From Accumulibacter sp031732815 (GTDB lineage Bacteria > Pseudomonadota > Gammaproteobacteria > Burkholderiales > Rhodocyclaceae): 64,000 nucleotides of DNA. A model generated the notes under the pieces. The model did not search any database and was not told the origin of the DNA. It saw nothing but the letters and a program-made list of their open reading frames with translations. Shown here one piece after another: positions 8,831 through 17,407 of this stretch (position 1 is its first letter; each line of letters starts with the position of its first letter). The position numbers and the translations under genes are program-made. The DNA is taken from assembly GCF_031732815.1 (NCBI RefSeq), contig NZ_JAVMKF010000303.1:1-64000 (forward strand), given 5' to 3'.

Positions 8831-9847
8831 TCAGCCGTCGGTCTTGAGCCAGGTTGCGGCGCTCAGCGCGAAGTAGCTGAGAATCCCGTCCGCGCCGGCT
8901 CGCTTGCAGGCCAGCAGGCTTTCCAGGACGCAAGCGCGTTCATCAAGCCAGCCGTTCTGTGCCGCAGCCTTGAGCATGGCGTACTCGCCGCTGACCTGGT
9001 AGACGTAGGTCGGTGCGCCGAATTCATCCTTGACGCGGCGAACAATGTCGAGATAAGGCAGCCCCGGTTTGACCATCACCATGTCGGCGCCTTCGGCCAG
9101 GTCGAGCGCGACCTCGCGTAGTGCCTCGTCGCTATTGGCCGGGTCCATCTGATAGGTGCTCTTGTTGCCCTTGCCGAGGTTTCCCGCCGAGCCGACGGCG
9201 TCGCGGAAGGGGCCATAAAAGCTGGACGCATATTTTGCCGAATAGGCCAGGATGCGCGTATGAATCAGCCCGGCAGTGTCGAGTTCACGCCGAATCCGTC
9301 CAACCCGACCGTCCATCATGTCCGACGGGGCGACGACGTCGGCGCCGGCCTGCGCCTGAATGAGCGCCTGCTGCGCCAGGACCGCCAGCGTCTCGTCATT
9401 CAGGACGTATTGCCGCGGGTCATCGGCGGCGATCAGACCGTCCTGTCCATGACTCGTATAGGGGTCCAGGGCGACGTCGGTGATCACGCCGAGTTCCGGG
9501 AACTCGCGCTTCAAGGCGGTGACCACGCGCGGCACCAGGCCGTCCGGGTTGCACGCTTCCTCGGCGCCCGGCGTCTTGCCGGCGGCGTCGATGACCGGAA
9601 ACAGGGCAAGCGCCGGGATGCCCAGCGCGAGCGCGCGTTCGGCCGTCCTCAGCAGCCGGTCCAGACTTTGTCTTGCCAGGCCGGGCAGCGAAGCTATCGG
9701 TTCCAGCCGATCGTTGCCGTCAAGAACGAAAACCGGATAGATCAGATCGTCGGTCGAGAGTCGTGTTTCGCGCATCAGACGGCGGGAAAAATCGTCGCGA
9801 CGCATGCGGCGCATGCGGGTGTTCGGAAATGCGGTGTTGTGATCCAT
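8831..9847 (-). CDS. hemB: Delta-aminolevulinic acid dehydratase (porphobilinogen synthase)
   Basis: This enzyme condenses two 5-aminolevulinate molecules into porphobilinogen in haem synthesis. The 338-residue sequence shows the two Schiff-base lysine regions (AYSAKYASSFYGPFRDA and MVMVKPGLPY). The metal region DVALDPYTSHGQDG is Asp-rich and lacks the zinc cysteines, as in magnesium-type bacterial enzymes. It lies downstream of engB on the same strand with a 208-base gap containing stem-loops. Haem demand fits the neighbouring cytochrome c4 gene. Confidence 0.97.
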   Translation of the reverse strand: MDHNTAFPNTRMRRMRRDDFSRRLMRETRLSTDDLIYPVFVLDGNDRLEPIASLPGLARQSLDRLLRTAERALALGIPALALFPVIDAAGKTPGAEEACNPDGLVPRVVTALKREFPELGVITDVALDPYTSHGQDGLIAADDPRQYVLNDETLAVLAQQALIQAQAGADVVAPSDMMDGRVGRIRRELDTAGLIHTRILAYSAKYASSFYGPFRDAVGSAGNLGKGNKSTYQMDPANSDEALREVALDLAEGADMVMVKPGLPYLDIVRRVKDEFGAPTYVYQVSGEYAMLKAAAQNGWLDERACVLESLLACKRAGADGILSYFALSAATWLKTDG

Positions 9848-9976
9848 AAGCTACGCCAGTTCAAGATAGATAACTTTAATGGGCTGACCCGGTGTCAGTC
9901 AGGAACTCGCTGCCCTGCTGCTTGCTCAAAGTGCTTAGATGGCCACGCCATCTCCCGCTTCACCTCCCTAAGCGGG

Positions 9977-9997
9977 TGCCTTATCCCCTGTAAGGCA
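9977..9997. repeat. Stem-loop between engB and hemB
   Basis: TGCCTTA at 9977-9983 and TAAGGCA at 9991-9997 form a perfect 7-bp stem around a 7-base loop. It lies five bases from a second, GC-rich hairpin. Function is unknown. Confidence 0.45.
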
Positions 9998-10002
9998 TCG
10001 AC

Positions 10003-10034
10003 GCCCCCGGCCCCCCCTTGCCGGGGGCGTTTCC
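10003..10034 (+). terminator. GC-rich hairpin with short T-rich tail, engB-hemB gap
   Basis: GCCCCCGG (10003-10010) pairs with CCGGGGGC (10021-10028), followed on the plus strand by GTTTCC. Its orientation would stop plus-strand transcription, but both flanking genes run on the minus strand. It may instead be an RNA-stability element in the engB-hemB transcript or may block antisense readthrough. Confidence 0.4.
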
Positions 10035-10055
10035 TTGTCAGTTTCCTTGTCCATC

Positions 10056-10766
10056 TCAACGCTTGTTGACGGCTACCGCCTGGCGGGCGGTCCAGCCGAC
10101 TGCTGCGCGCCGTCTTGCCGAGGTGCGTCGGCCCCCCGCGGTGCCCAGCGGTGCCGGGGCAGAGTCGTCGAAGGGCAGATCCAGCCAGCCAGCGAGTACG
10201 GCTTCGGCTTCGCGCACGCCAAACTTCTTCAGCCCCGAAAAGATTTGTGCCGAACACTGTGTGCCGAGTTCGGCGAGGGCAGCCCGCACTTGCCGGCAGG
10301 TTTCAGCTTGTTCCTGACGGCTGAGTTTATCGGCCTTGGAGAGCAGGACGTGGATCGGCTTGCCGGTTACGGAGAACCAGCGCATCATCTGCTGGTCGAG
10401 GTCAGTCAGCGGGTGACGGCTGTCCATGATCAGGAGCAGACCGCGCAGCGCAGGTCGTTCCTGAAGATAGGGAGCGAGCAGGCCCTCCCATTGACTACGG
10501 ACGTCCACTGGAGCTTTTGCATAGCCGTAACCCGGCAGGTCGACCAGATACTTTCCCTCGTCGATCCGGAAGTAGTTCAGATGTTGTGTTCGCCCCGGAG
10601 TCTTGGAAACGAAGGCCAGGCGCGTGTGGTTGGCCAGAGCATTGATTGCAGTTGACTTGCCGGCGTTCGAGCGGCCGGCGAAAGCGACTTCGCAGAGCGC
10701 GTCGGCGGGCAGTTCGCGCAGGTCGGCCACCGTCTTGTGGAAAATCGCGTGTTGGAAGAGGGGCAT
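10056..10766 (-). CDS. engB: Ribosome biogenesis GTPase YsxC/EngB (YihA)
   Basis: This small essential GTPase is needed for 50S subunit assembly. The 236-residue sequence has the G1 loop GRSNAGKS (31-38), a conserved threonine region (TPGRTQHLN), G3 DLPGYGYAKA (76-85) and a G4-type SKADK. The C-terminal 25 or so residues are basic and low-complexity, making the protein slightly longer than the usual roughly 200-210. It is divergent from the cytochrome c4 gene and upstream of hemB on the same strand. Confidence 0.95.
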   Translation of the reverse strand: MPLFQHAIFHKTVADLRELPADALCEVAFAGRSNAGKSTAINALANHTRLAFVSKTPGRTQHLNYFRIDEGKYLVDLPGYGYAKAPVDVRSQWEGLLAPYLQERPALRGLLLIMDSRHPLTDLDQQMMRWFSVTGKPIHVLLSKADKLSRQEQAETCRQVRAALAELGTQCSAQIFSGLKKFGVREAEAVLAGWLDLPFDDSAPAPLGTAGGRRTSARRRAAVGWTARQAVAVNKR

Positions 10767-10907
10767 AAGTCAGGCGTGCGGCAGTGGGTGAAAGGGCGGA
10801 TGCGTGCCAGCGCTCGAAACTGCGATAGAATATCAGCTTTCGGCGCTCGGCTTCACCGGCTTCAAATCAGTCCAAGTTGTGTCAATGTTGTCTATGGGAG
10901 TTTCGAC

Positions 10908-11543
10908 ATGATTCGTACAACGGCGCTTGCGGTTGTCCTGGCCGCCAGTATCCCAGCCTTCGCAACAGAACAGGCTAGAGCAAAGGTTGACTTGGCGAAG
11001 GCCAAGGAGATCGCCGAGACCGTCTGCGTTGGCTGTCACGGCGCTGACGGTAACAGCCCGGCCGCTGCCAACCCGATCATCGCTGGCCAGGTGCGGGAGT
11101 ACCTGTATAAGCAGCTCGGCAATTTCAAGGCGGCCGACGGCAAGCCGGCGTTGCGCGCGAACCCGATCATGGCCGGTATGGTCGCTGCGCTGTCGGACGA
11201 AGACATGCACAGTCTGGCGGCGTATTTCTCGCAGCAAGCGATCAAGCCCTCGGTCGCCCGCGACGAGAAGCTGCTGGCCGAGGGTAAGTCGCTATGGCGC
11301 AAAGGAGATTTTGAGAAAGGTATTCCGGCGTGTGCCGGCTGTCACGGGCCAGCCGGGGCTGGTCTGCCTGCGCAGTACCCACGCCTCGCTGGGCAGTATG
11401 CCGAATACACTGCGGCGCAGTTGAAGACGTTCCGGACGCACGAGCGCGCCAACGATCCGGAGAAAATGATGCGCGTGATCGCCGGCAAGCTTTCCGACGC
11501 TCAGATCAGTGCCGTAGCCGAGTACGCCGCCGGGCTGCGCTGA
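10908..11543 (+). CDS. Dihaem cytochrome c4
   Basis: This 211-residue exported c-type cytochrome has a signal peptide at about residues 1-20 (cleavage near AFA-TEQ). Two haem sites are visible, CVGCH at 40-44 and CAGCH at 141-145, one per homologous half. It is expected to carry electrons in the periplasm between the bc1 complex and terminal oxidases. ATG 10908 is chosen because GGGAG sits at 10896-10900 and a clean signal peptide starts there; the longer upstream reading has no such features. It is divergent from engB. Confidence 0.93.
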   Translation: MIRTTALAVVLAASIPAFATEQARAKVDLAKAKEIAETVCVGCHGADGNSPAAANPIIAGQVREYLYKQLGNFKAADGKPALRANPIMAGMVAALSDEDMHSLAAYFSQQAIKPSVARDEKLLAEGKSLWRKGDFEKGIPACAGCHGPAGAGLPAQYPRLAGQYAEYTAAQLKTFRTHERANDPEKMMRVIAGKLSDAQISAVAEYAAGLR

Positions 11544-11599
11544 GCGCTCGTCACCGAATCGTCCAGAGCCGGGCGAGATCGAGAAAGGATGGATGCGTT

Positions 11600-12028
11600 A
11601 TGAAGACAATCAGGCAGTTGCTCGCCAGCAAGAGCAGGCTCTTGGTAGCCGTCAAACCCGATGACGCAGTTTTTCATGCCCTGCAGGTCATGGCTGATCA
11701 CAACGTTGGCTCGGTCCTCGTCCTCGAGAGCGGCAAGCTGGTCGGGATCGTCACCGAGCGCGACTATGCGCGCAAGGTGATCCTGCACGGAAAGGCATCG
11801 AAGGATATCCCGGTGCGCGAGATCATGAGCGACCGGGTGCTCTACGTGACGCCCGAACAGACCGTGGACGAATGCATGGCGATCATGACCGAGATGCACT
11901 TTCGTCATCTGCCGGTCATGGCCGATGACCAGGTGGTCGGCATCGTCTCGATCGGCGATGTGGTCAAGGAGACGATTTCGCACCAGCAGTTTGTCATCGA
12001 GCAGATGGAGAAGTACATCACCGGCTAG
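11600..12028 (+). CDS. CBS-domain pair protein
   Basis: This 142-residue protein is built almost entirely from two CBS domains (about 8-65 and 75-135), with typical stretches VGSVLVLESGKLVGIVTERDYARKV and VVGIVSIGDVVKETI. Stand-alone CBS pairs bind adenine nucleotides and act as energy or redox sensors, but no partner is evident here. ATG 11600 has AAGGA upstream at 11585-11589. It lies 56 bases after cytochrome c4, possibly in the same transcript, and converges on the phosphatase gene. Confidence 0.9.
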   Translation: MKTIRQLLASKSRLLVAVKPDDAVFHALQVMADHNVGSVLVLESGKLVGIVTERDYARKVILHGKASKDIPVREIMSDRVLYVTPEQTVDECMAIMTEMHFRHLPVMADDQVVGIVSIGDVVKETISHQQFVIEQMEKYITG

Positions 12029-12032
12029 TTGG

Positions 12033-12671
12033 CTAAGGGAGTTCGTCAAGCCCGAACTCGTTCAGGTGTGCGGTCTCGCCCCACGCTTGCAGACGCCATG
12101 CCTGCCCGTCGCCGACCACCCAGTTGATTCCGGCGTTGGGAATCAGGAAGTCGCGCGGGATCGAGAGCGCGTTCCCGCGTGCCAGGCGATTGACGATGTC
12201 GAGGACTCCGCCGTGAGTGACCACGACGATGGTCTGTCCGCCATGCCGTAGCGCGAGGCGTGAGAGAGCCGTAGCCACGCGCTCATGCAACTGCTGCAGG
12301 CTTTCACCGCCGAACGGGATGACGAATGCTGGCTCGCGCGTCTCGAACAGCTGGTATTCGGCCGGGTAGCGGGCGCGTGACTCATCATAGGTCAGGCCTT
12401 CGAAAAAGCCGTAGCGGCGCTCACGGAATTCGGCAAGAAAGTGCGGCTGCAGCCTGAGCTGCATCGCGATACGTTCGGCAGTCTGCCGTGCGCGCAGCAG
12501 ATCACTGCTGTACAGTGCCGCCACCGGCTGCCCGGAGAGCCAGCGGGCCGCCGCCTCGGCTTGCGCCAGGCCAGCCGAGTTGAGCCCGATGTCGATTTGC
12601 CCCTGAATGCGCTTTTCAGCATTCCATGTGGTTTCGCCGTGTCGGACGAGACAGATGCGGGTTGCTTTCAT
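12033..12671 (-). CDS. Histidine phosphatase family protein (phosphoglycerate mutase-like)
   Basis: This 212-residue protein begins with the phosphohistidine motif LVRHGETTWN (Arg10, His11, Gly12). It also has GLNSAGLAQAEAAARWL, SSDLLRARQTAE and the second catalytic His in VVVTHGGVLD. These mark the histidine phosphatase superfamily. The branch could be GpmB-like or alpha-ribazole phosphatase-like; the sequence alone does not decide. No cobalamin genes lie nearby. Its 3' end is 4 bases from the CBS gene stop. Confidence 0.88.
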   Translation of the reverse strand: MKATRICLVRHGETTWNAEKRIQGQIDIGLNSAGLAQAEAAARWLSGQPVAALYSSDLLRARQTAERIAMQLRLQPHFLAEFRERRYGFFEGLTYDESRARYPAEYQLFETREPAFVIPFGGESLQQLHERVATALSRLALRHGGQTIVVVTHGGVLDIVNRLARGNALSIPRDFLIPNAGINWVVGDGQAWRLQAWGETAHLNEFGLDELP

Positions 12672-13075
12672 GGCCGGATCTTAACCGATCTGGCCGGTTC
12701 GGCTGGCGCGGACTTGCTTCGGCAAAGGGCGTTGCCGCGCTCGCTGAGCAGCGCAGCGCTCTCGCGCCGACGGCTCGGTCGCGGCGCGCTGGCAGCCGTT
12801 CACCCGGCACCCCATTTCGTGCTGCGCGGCGGACGAAGGTGGTGCCATCGATCAGCGCAGGCAACGGGCGATCGAGTCGCACGTTCGGCCGGTAGGCATC
12901 CCGGCAGGAAGGAGTTGGCATATGGATGAGGCGAGTATTCCGGTCGCGCACCACCCAGCCGCTTGGCGAGCAGGCGGCCAGCGCGCGTCTGCGGCGGTCG
13001 CGCGACACCGTTTGGCGGCCTGGCGGTGCGCGCGGGCGGCCGACGGTGCGCTGTGCCTTGGGGTCGGCTAGCCTC
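12672..13075. other. 404-base stretch without a recognisable gene
   Basis: This lies between the start of the histidine phosphatase (minus) and the GTG start of the oxidoreductase (plus). Open frames exist on both strands, but they are Arg/Ala/Pro-rich and match no family I know. A minus-strand run around 12830-12960 reads more protein-like (for example NTRLIHMPTPSCRDAYRPNV), which may hint at a decayed gene or dispersed repeat. It must contain the promoters of both flanking genes, but I see no convincing motif. Confidence 0.5.
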
Positions 13076-14323
13076 GTGCGGCACCTGATCATTGGCAACG
13101 GACCGGCCGGAGTGGTCGCGGCACTCACCCTGCGGCGGCTCGATCCAAGTGCCGAGATTACCGTGATTGGCGAAAGCGGCGGTGCGTTGCAGTCGGCAGC
13201 CTGCACGGCGTATCGCGCCTGCACAGTGGGCGAAGAAGTGGCAAGCGGCACGCCTGTGGACGCCGATCGTTTTGCTCGGTCGTGCATCGAGCTGCGCCAC
13301 GCGCGCGTCGAAGCGGTCGACACGTCTGCCTGCCACGTGCGGCTGGCGGATGGGCAGGTCGTGCCCTATGATCGGGTGTTGATCGCCACCGGTTCGCGTC
13401 CGGTGCGACCGGCGATTGCCGGGATCGATCTGCCACAGGTGTTTACCTGTTGGAGCCCGGCCGACGCGCAGGCCATCGCGGCGGCGGTCGGCCCGGCCGC
13501 GCGCGTGCTGCAGATGGGTGCCGGGTTTATCGGCTGTATCAGCCTGCAGGCTCTGGCGGCAAAGGCGGCGCGGCTGACGGTCGTCGAGGTGCGCGAGCGC
13601 ATGCTTGCACATCTGCTGGATGACATCGCCGGGGATCTGATCCGGCGCTGGTGCGAGGAGCAGGGCGTGCAGATGTGTGTGGGTCGGCGCGTCGTTGCCG
13701 TCACGCAGTCCGGCGAACGATTGCGCGCCGAACTCGACGATGGCCGGACGATCGAGGCTGACGCGCTGGTCAGCGCGACGGGTGGTCAACCCAACGTTGC
13801 CTTTCTCACCGGCAGCGGTATAGCGCTGGCGCGTGGGGTGTTGGTCGATGCCGCGATGCAGAGCAGCATCCGCGGCGTCTATGCAGCCGGGGATGCTGCG
13901 GAAGCGCTTGCAGCCAGCGCCAGTGGTCGATGGGTGAGCGCGATTCGGCCTGACGCCGTCGAGCAGGCGCGCATTGCCGCACTCAACATGGCCGGCCACC
14001 CGGTTCTCTTGCCCGGCACTTTCGCATTTTGCATCGTCGACACGCTGGGACTGATTTCTGCGTCTTTCGGACAATGGCAGGGCTCACCCGATTGCGAGCA
14101 GGCACAGGTGCTCGATGACGGCGACTACCGCTACTTGCGCCTGGTCTTTTCCGGGGATCGTCTGATCGGCGCGAACAACGTTGGGCACACCGATCAGATC
14201 GCTGCCCTGCGTGGACTGATCCAGGGAGGCGTCAGACTCGGCGAATGGAAGGCACGTCTGTTGGCAAACCCACTGCAGTTGACCGAGGCCTACCTGGCGC
14301 TGCGACTGGCAGCCAGCGATTGA
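13076..14323 (+). CDS. FAD/NAD(P)-binding pyridine nucleotide-disulphide oxidoreductase-like protein
   Basis: This protein is about 415 residues from GTG 13076, where the FAD motif LIIGNGPAGVVAALTLRRL begins. A 50-residue upstream extension to 12926 is open but Arg-rich and unlike the family. Later motifs are VLIATGSRPVRP, the NAD-binding VLQMGAGFIGC and GVYAAGDAAEA, then a C-terminal domain ending in QLTEAYLALRLA. The usual proline/tyrosine-containing stretch after the first strand is replaced by a Cys- and Ala-rich segment (about residues 31-55), and no redox CxxC or CxxxxC pair is seen. Substrate is unknown; nitrite-reductase-like or rubredoxin-reductase-like relatives are possible. Confidence 0.78.
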   Translation: MRHLIIGNGPAGVVAALTLRRLDPSAEITVIGESGGALQSAACTAYRACTVGEEVASGTPVDADRFARSCIELRHARVEAVDTSACHVRLADGQVVPYDRVLIATGSRPVRPAIAGIDLPQVFTCWSPADAQAIAAAVGPAARVLQMGAGFIGCISLQALAAKAARLTVVEVRERMLAHLLDDIAGDLIRRWCEEQGVQMCVGRRVVAVTQSGERLRAELDDGRTIEADALVSATGGQPNVAFLTGSGIALARGVLVDAAMQSSIRGVYAAGDAAEALAASASGRWVSAIRPDAVEQARIAALNMAGHPVLLPGTFAFCIVDTLGLISASFGQWQGSPDCEQAQVLDDGDYRYLRLVFSGDRLIGANNVGHTDQIAALRGLIQGGVRLGEWKARLLANPLQLTEAYLALRLAASD

Positions 14324-14420
14324 GCGCAATTGCCGTTTGGCGGTTACTGCCGCGACGCTCGCACATCGGATGAGCGAGTTGGTTAGCATTTCGCGTTTCG
14401 CTTGCGCTTCGCCAATGTGG

Positions 14421-14426
14421 TACGAT
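14421..14426 (+). promoter_or_regulatory. Probable -10 element of the 4.5S RNA gene
   Basis: TACGAT at 14421-14426 lies 6 bases before the predicted RNA 5' end at 14432, the right distance for a sigma-70 promoter. No good -35 match is visible at the expected distance. Confidence 0.4.
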
Positions 14427-14431
14427 TCTCC

Positions 14432-14531
14432 GTGGCGGGTCTCCCCGCATCGCAGGGCGGTGAACCTGGTCAGGTCCGGAAGGAAGCAGCCACAGCCGTC
14501 TGATGTGAGTGCCGGGGGTAAGGCTCGCCAC
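14432..14531 (+). ncRNA. ffs: 4.5S signal recognition particle RNA
   Basis: The conserved SRP domain IV sequence is plain: GGTCAGGTCCGGAAGGAAGC begins at about 14468 and is followed by AGCCA. The ends pair perfectly apart from one G-U: 14432-14439 (GTGGCGGG) with 14524-14531 (CTCGCCAC), giving a hairpin RNA of about 100 nt. It binds Ffh to form the bacterial SRP that targets membrane proteins. The position immediately upstream of dnaX is typical of betaproteobacteria. Confidence 0.95.
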
Positions 14532-14684
14532 CTTCCTTCAATGGCTGCCTTCCGAGCTCCGTTCCCCGCCTGCCTTCATTCCTTGACTGCCTTGCTTCGG
14601 TCGACTGCTGGCGCCTGCGATGGTGCCCATGCTGCGGCATCTGGCTCGCCTCGGCCGCGGCATGCCATCTGCTAGAATCGCCGA

Positions 14685-16361
14685 ATGAGCTACCAGGTTC
14701 TGGCGCGCAAGTGGCGCCCGCGAACATTCGGCGATCTCGTCGGCCAGGAGCACGTGGTACGTGCGCTGACGCACGCCTTGACCGCCCAGCGGCTGCACCA
14801 TGCCTATCTGTTTACCGGGACACGTGGTGTGGGCAAGACGACCCTCGCCCGCATCCTGGCCAAGGCGCTGAATTGCGAGCGTGGCGTCAGTGCGCTGCCC
14901 TGCGGTAGCTGCTCGGCCTGTCGGGAGATCGATGCCGGTCGCTTCGTCGATCTGCTCGAAGTCGACGCGGCAACCAATACGCGCGTCGACGAAATGCGCC
15001 AGTTGCTGGAAAACGCCGTGTACGCGCCGACGCGTGGGCGGTTCAAGGTCTACGTCATCGACGAAGTGCATATGCTTTCGACCTCGGCCTTCAATGCGAT
15101 GCTGAAGACGCTCGAAGAGCCGCCCGAGCACGTCAAGTTCATCCTGGCGACAACCGATCCGCAGAAGATTCCGGTAACCGTCTTGTCGCGCTGTCTGCAG
15201 TTCAACCTCAAGCAGATGACGCAGCCACTGATTGCCGGCCATCTGGCGCAGGTGCTGGCGGCCGAATCGATCAGCGCCGATCCCCCGGCGCTCAGCCTGC
15301 TCGCGCGTTCGGCCGCGGGCAGCATGCGCGACGCGCTGTCACTGCTCGATCAGGCGATTGCCCATGGGGCGGGAGTGGTCGAGGAAGGCGCGGTGCGCGC
15401 GATGCTGGGAGCCGTCGACCTCGACCACCTGTTTACGATCCTCGATGCATTGTTGGCCGGCGATCCTGCCGCCATGCTGAATATTGCCGACGAGATGGTC
15501 GAACGCAGCCTTTCTTTCGACGCGGCCCTGCAGGACATGGCGGGCCTGTTGACCCGCGTGCAGATTGCGCAACTGGCGCCTGCTGCGCTGGCTGACGACT
15601 TGCCCGAGCGCGCGCGTATCATCGATCTGGCGGCTGCCCTCGACCTCGAGTTCGTCCAGCTTGCCTATCAGATCGTCGTCCATGGACGTCGGGATCTGGC
15701 GTTGGCACCGGACGAGCTGGCTGGTTTCACGATGACCTTGTTGCGCCTGCACGCTTTTCGCCCGACGTCCGACGAGCCGGCGCGTCGGGCGATGCCGCGG
15801 CCGGCGGTGGCCACGCCCGCCGTGCCGGCAAGCGGGCAGCGGGCGGTGCTGCCGGCCGGCGAAGCGGGAGTCATGCCGTCTGGCGCCAAACGATCCGTTG
15901 CGCCAACCGAGACGGCGCTTCCACCTGGCGAAGCGGTGGGTTTCTTGCCCGAAGCGGCCGGGCGCGCAGTCGCGCCAGGCGCCATCGGTGGCGATTGGTC
16001 GGGCATCCTCGGCGGTTTGAAACTCAGTGGCATGGCGCGCGAACTCGGGCAGCACTGTGAATTGCGTGATCTTTCGGCGGTGCAGATCGTCCTGCGTCTG
16101 TCGCCGCGCCACCGCCATCTGTTGATGAAGCCGGCGCAGGACAAGCTGCAGCAGTCGCTGGCCGAGTATTTCGGTCGCCCTCTGCGGCTCGCCGTCGAAG
16201 TCGACGAAGTGTCCGGCGCCACCCCGGCGGCAGTCGCCGAGCGCGACCGGCGCGAACGTCAGGATCGGGCGATCGCTGCAGTCGAACAGGATGGTTTCGT
16301 GCGTGCGATCATCGAGACCTTCGACGCGACACTGATCGAATCATCGATCAAACCCATTTAG
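14685..16361 (+). CDS. dnaX: DNA polymerase III subunit gamma/tau
   Basis: This is the clamp-loader ATPase of the replicative polymerase. The 558-residue protein has Walker A GTRGVGKT (45-52), a four-cysteine zinc module (C64, C73, C76, C79), Walker B DEVHM (126-130) and the sensor/SRC region LSRCLQFNLKQM. A Pro/Ala-rich linker at about 365-435 leads into the tau-specific C-terminal domain that contacts the polymerase. I see no obvious A-run slippery site, so gamma by frameshifting is not supported. It is followed by ybaB and recR. Confidence 0.97.
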   Translation: MSYQVLARKWRPRTFGDLVGQEHVVRALTHALTAQRLHHAYLFTGTRGVGKTTLARILAKALNCERGVSALPCGSCSACREIDAGRFVDLLEVDAATNTRVDEMRQLLENAVYAPTRGRFKVYVIDEVHMLSTSAFNAMLKTLEEPPEHVKFILATTDPQKIPVTVLSRCLQFNLKQMTQPLIAGHLAQVLAAESISADPPALSLLARSAAGSMRDALSLLDQAIAHGAGVVEEGAVRAMLGAVDLDHLFTILDALLAGDPAAMLNIADEMVERSLSFDAALQDMAGLLTRVQIAQLAPAALADDLPERARIIDLAAALDLEFVQLAYQIVVHGRRDLALAPDELAGFTMTLLRLHAFRPTSDEPARRAMPRPAVATPAVPASGQRAVLPAGEAGVMPSGAKRSVAPTETALPPGEAVGFLPEAAGRAVAPGAIGGDWSGILGGLKLSGMARELGQHCELRDLSAVQIVLRLSPRHRHLLMKPAQDKLQQSLAEYFGRPLRLAVEVDEVSGATPAAVAERDRRERQDRAIAAVEQDGFVRAIIETFDATLIESSIKPI

Positions 16362-16381
16362 TTCACAGCGAGGACAAGAGA

Positions 16382-16705
16382 ATGATGAAGGGTGGAATTG
16401 CCGGCTTGATGAAGCAGGCGCAGCAGATGCAGGAAAACATGCGCAAGGCGCAGGAGGAACTGGCGCGGACCGAGGTCGAGGGTCAAGCGGGCGCCGGAAT
16501 GGTCAAGGTCGTCATGACCTGTGGGCACAACGTTCGACGCGTGACCATCGATCCGACGGTGATGGACGATCGGGAAATGCTTGAGGACCTGATTGCGGCG
16601 GCAGTCAACGACGCCGTGCGGCGGGTCGAGGAAGCCTCGCAGGAGCGTCTGGCGGGGTTCTCGGCGGGTCTGAACCTGCCGCCGGGGCTCAAGCTGCCGT
16701 TCTGA
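16382..16705 (+). CDS. YbaB/EbfC family nucleoid-associated protein
   Basis: This 107-residue dimeric DNA-binding protein has the typical start GGIAGLMKQAQQMQENMRKAQEELA and the conserved core VKVVMTCGHNVRRVTIDP. Members bind and bridge DNA and are nearly always encoded between dnaX and recR, as here. Two tandem ATGs (16382 and 16385) are possible starts. The stop overlaps the recR start by one base, implying translational coupling. Confidence 0.95.
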   Translation: MMKGGIAGLMKQAQQMQENMRKAQEELARTEVEGQAGAGMVKVVMTCGHNVRRVTIDPTVMDDREMLEDLIAAAVNDAVRRVEEASQERLAGFSAGLNLPPGLKLPF

Positions 16706-17307
16706 TGACGACGCCGTCGAGCCTCGAGGCGCTGATCGAGGCTTTACGCTGCCTGCCGGGTGTCGGACCGAAGTCGGCTCAGCGGATGGCCTACCAACTG
16801 CTGCAGAACGATCGGCCGGGCGCTCGGCGTCTGGCTGAAGCACTGCAGCAGGCGCTTGCCGCAGTGCGTCATTGTCAGCGCTGCAATACCTTCAGCGAGA
16901 CTGAAATCTGTGTTCGCTGCCTGTCGACAAGGCGCGATGCCAGCCTGCTGTGCGTCGTCGAAACGCCGGTCGACATGAACATGATGGAACAGACGCACGC
17001 CTACTCCGGCCTCTACTACGTTCTCATGGGGCGGGTTTCGCCGCTCGACGGCATCGGGCCGAATGAACTGCACCTTGATCGCCTGTTGGCGCGCTGCGCC
17101 GACGGCTTGGTACAGGAGGTGATCATCGCGACGAACTACACGAACGAGGGCGAAGCGACCGCGCACTACCTGTCCGAGATGCTCAAGGCGCGTGGCGTGC
17201 GGGTGACGCGCATTGCGCGCGGCGTGCCGGTTGGTGGGGAGCTGGAATACGTCGATGCCGGGACGCTGGCGCAGGCTCTCCGTGAGCGGCGAGCGCTCGA
17301 CGCCTAA
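16705..17307 (+). CDS. recR: Recombination mediator protein RecR
   Basis: This 200-residue protein acts with RecO, and in some contexts RecF, to load RecA on gapped DNA. It has the helix-hairpin-helix LPGVGPKSAQRMAYQLL near the N-terminus, a four-cysteine zinc finger (CQRCNTFSETEICVRC), and a Toprim domain starting LLCVVETPVDMNMMEQT and ending ARGVPVGGELEYVD. Length matches the family. It is the last gene of dnaX-ybaB-recR. Confidence 0.97.
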   Translation: MTTPSSLEALIEALRCLPGVGPKSAQRMAYQLLQNDRPGARRLAEALQQALAAVRHCQRCNTFSETEICVRCLSTRRDASLLCVVETPVDMNMMEQTHAYSGLYYVLMGRVSPLDGIGPNELHLDRLLARCADGLVQEVIIATNYTNEGEATAHYLSEMLKARGVRVTRIARGVPVGGELEYVDAGTLAQALRERRALDA

Positions 17308-17326
17308 TCCGGGTGGGTATGCTGCA

Positions 17327-17356
17327 GTGCAAACCGCGGTGGCCTTGGAGTATAAT
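17327..17356 (+). promoter_or_regulatory. Promoter of the petABC operon
   Basis: A perfect TATAAT lies at 17351-17356. A weak -35 candidate (GTGCAA, 17327-17332) sits 18 bases upstream. The motif is 51 bases before the petA start and after the recR stop, so it probably separates the two operons. Confidence 0.55.
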
Positions 17357-17407
17357 GCGCCGGTTTAGTTCGTACCAACTTTTCATTACGTGCTAGGGAT
17401 CAGCGCT

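Noticed and set aside
10737..10907. Upstream extension of the cytochrome c4 frame
   Set aside because: It would hide the signal peptide and overlaps the engB start; GGGAG supports ATG 10908.
14337..14675. 112-codon open frame across the 4.5S RNA
   Set aside because: It overlaps a conserved structural RNA and has no recognisable protein features.
14685..16361. Programmed frameshift in dnaX producing gamma
   Set aside because: No A-rich slippery sequence with a following stem-loop is visible.
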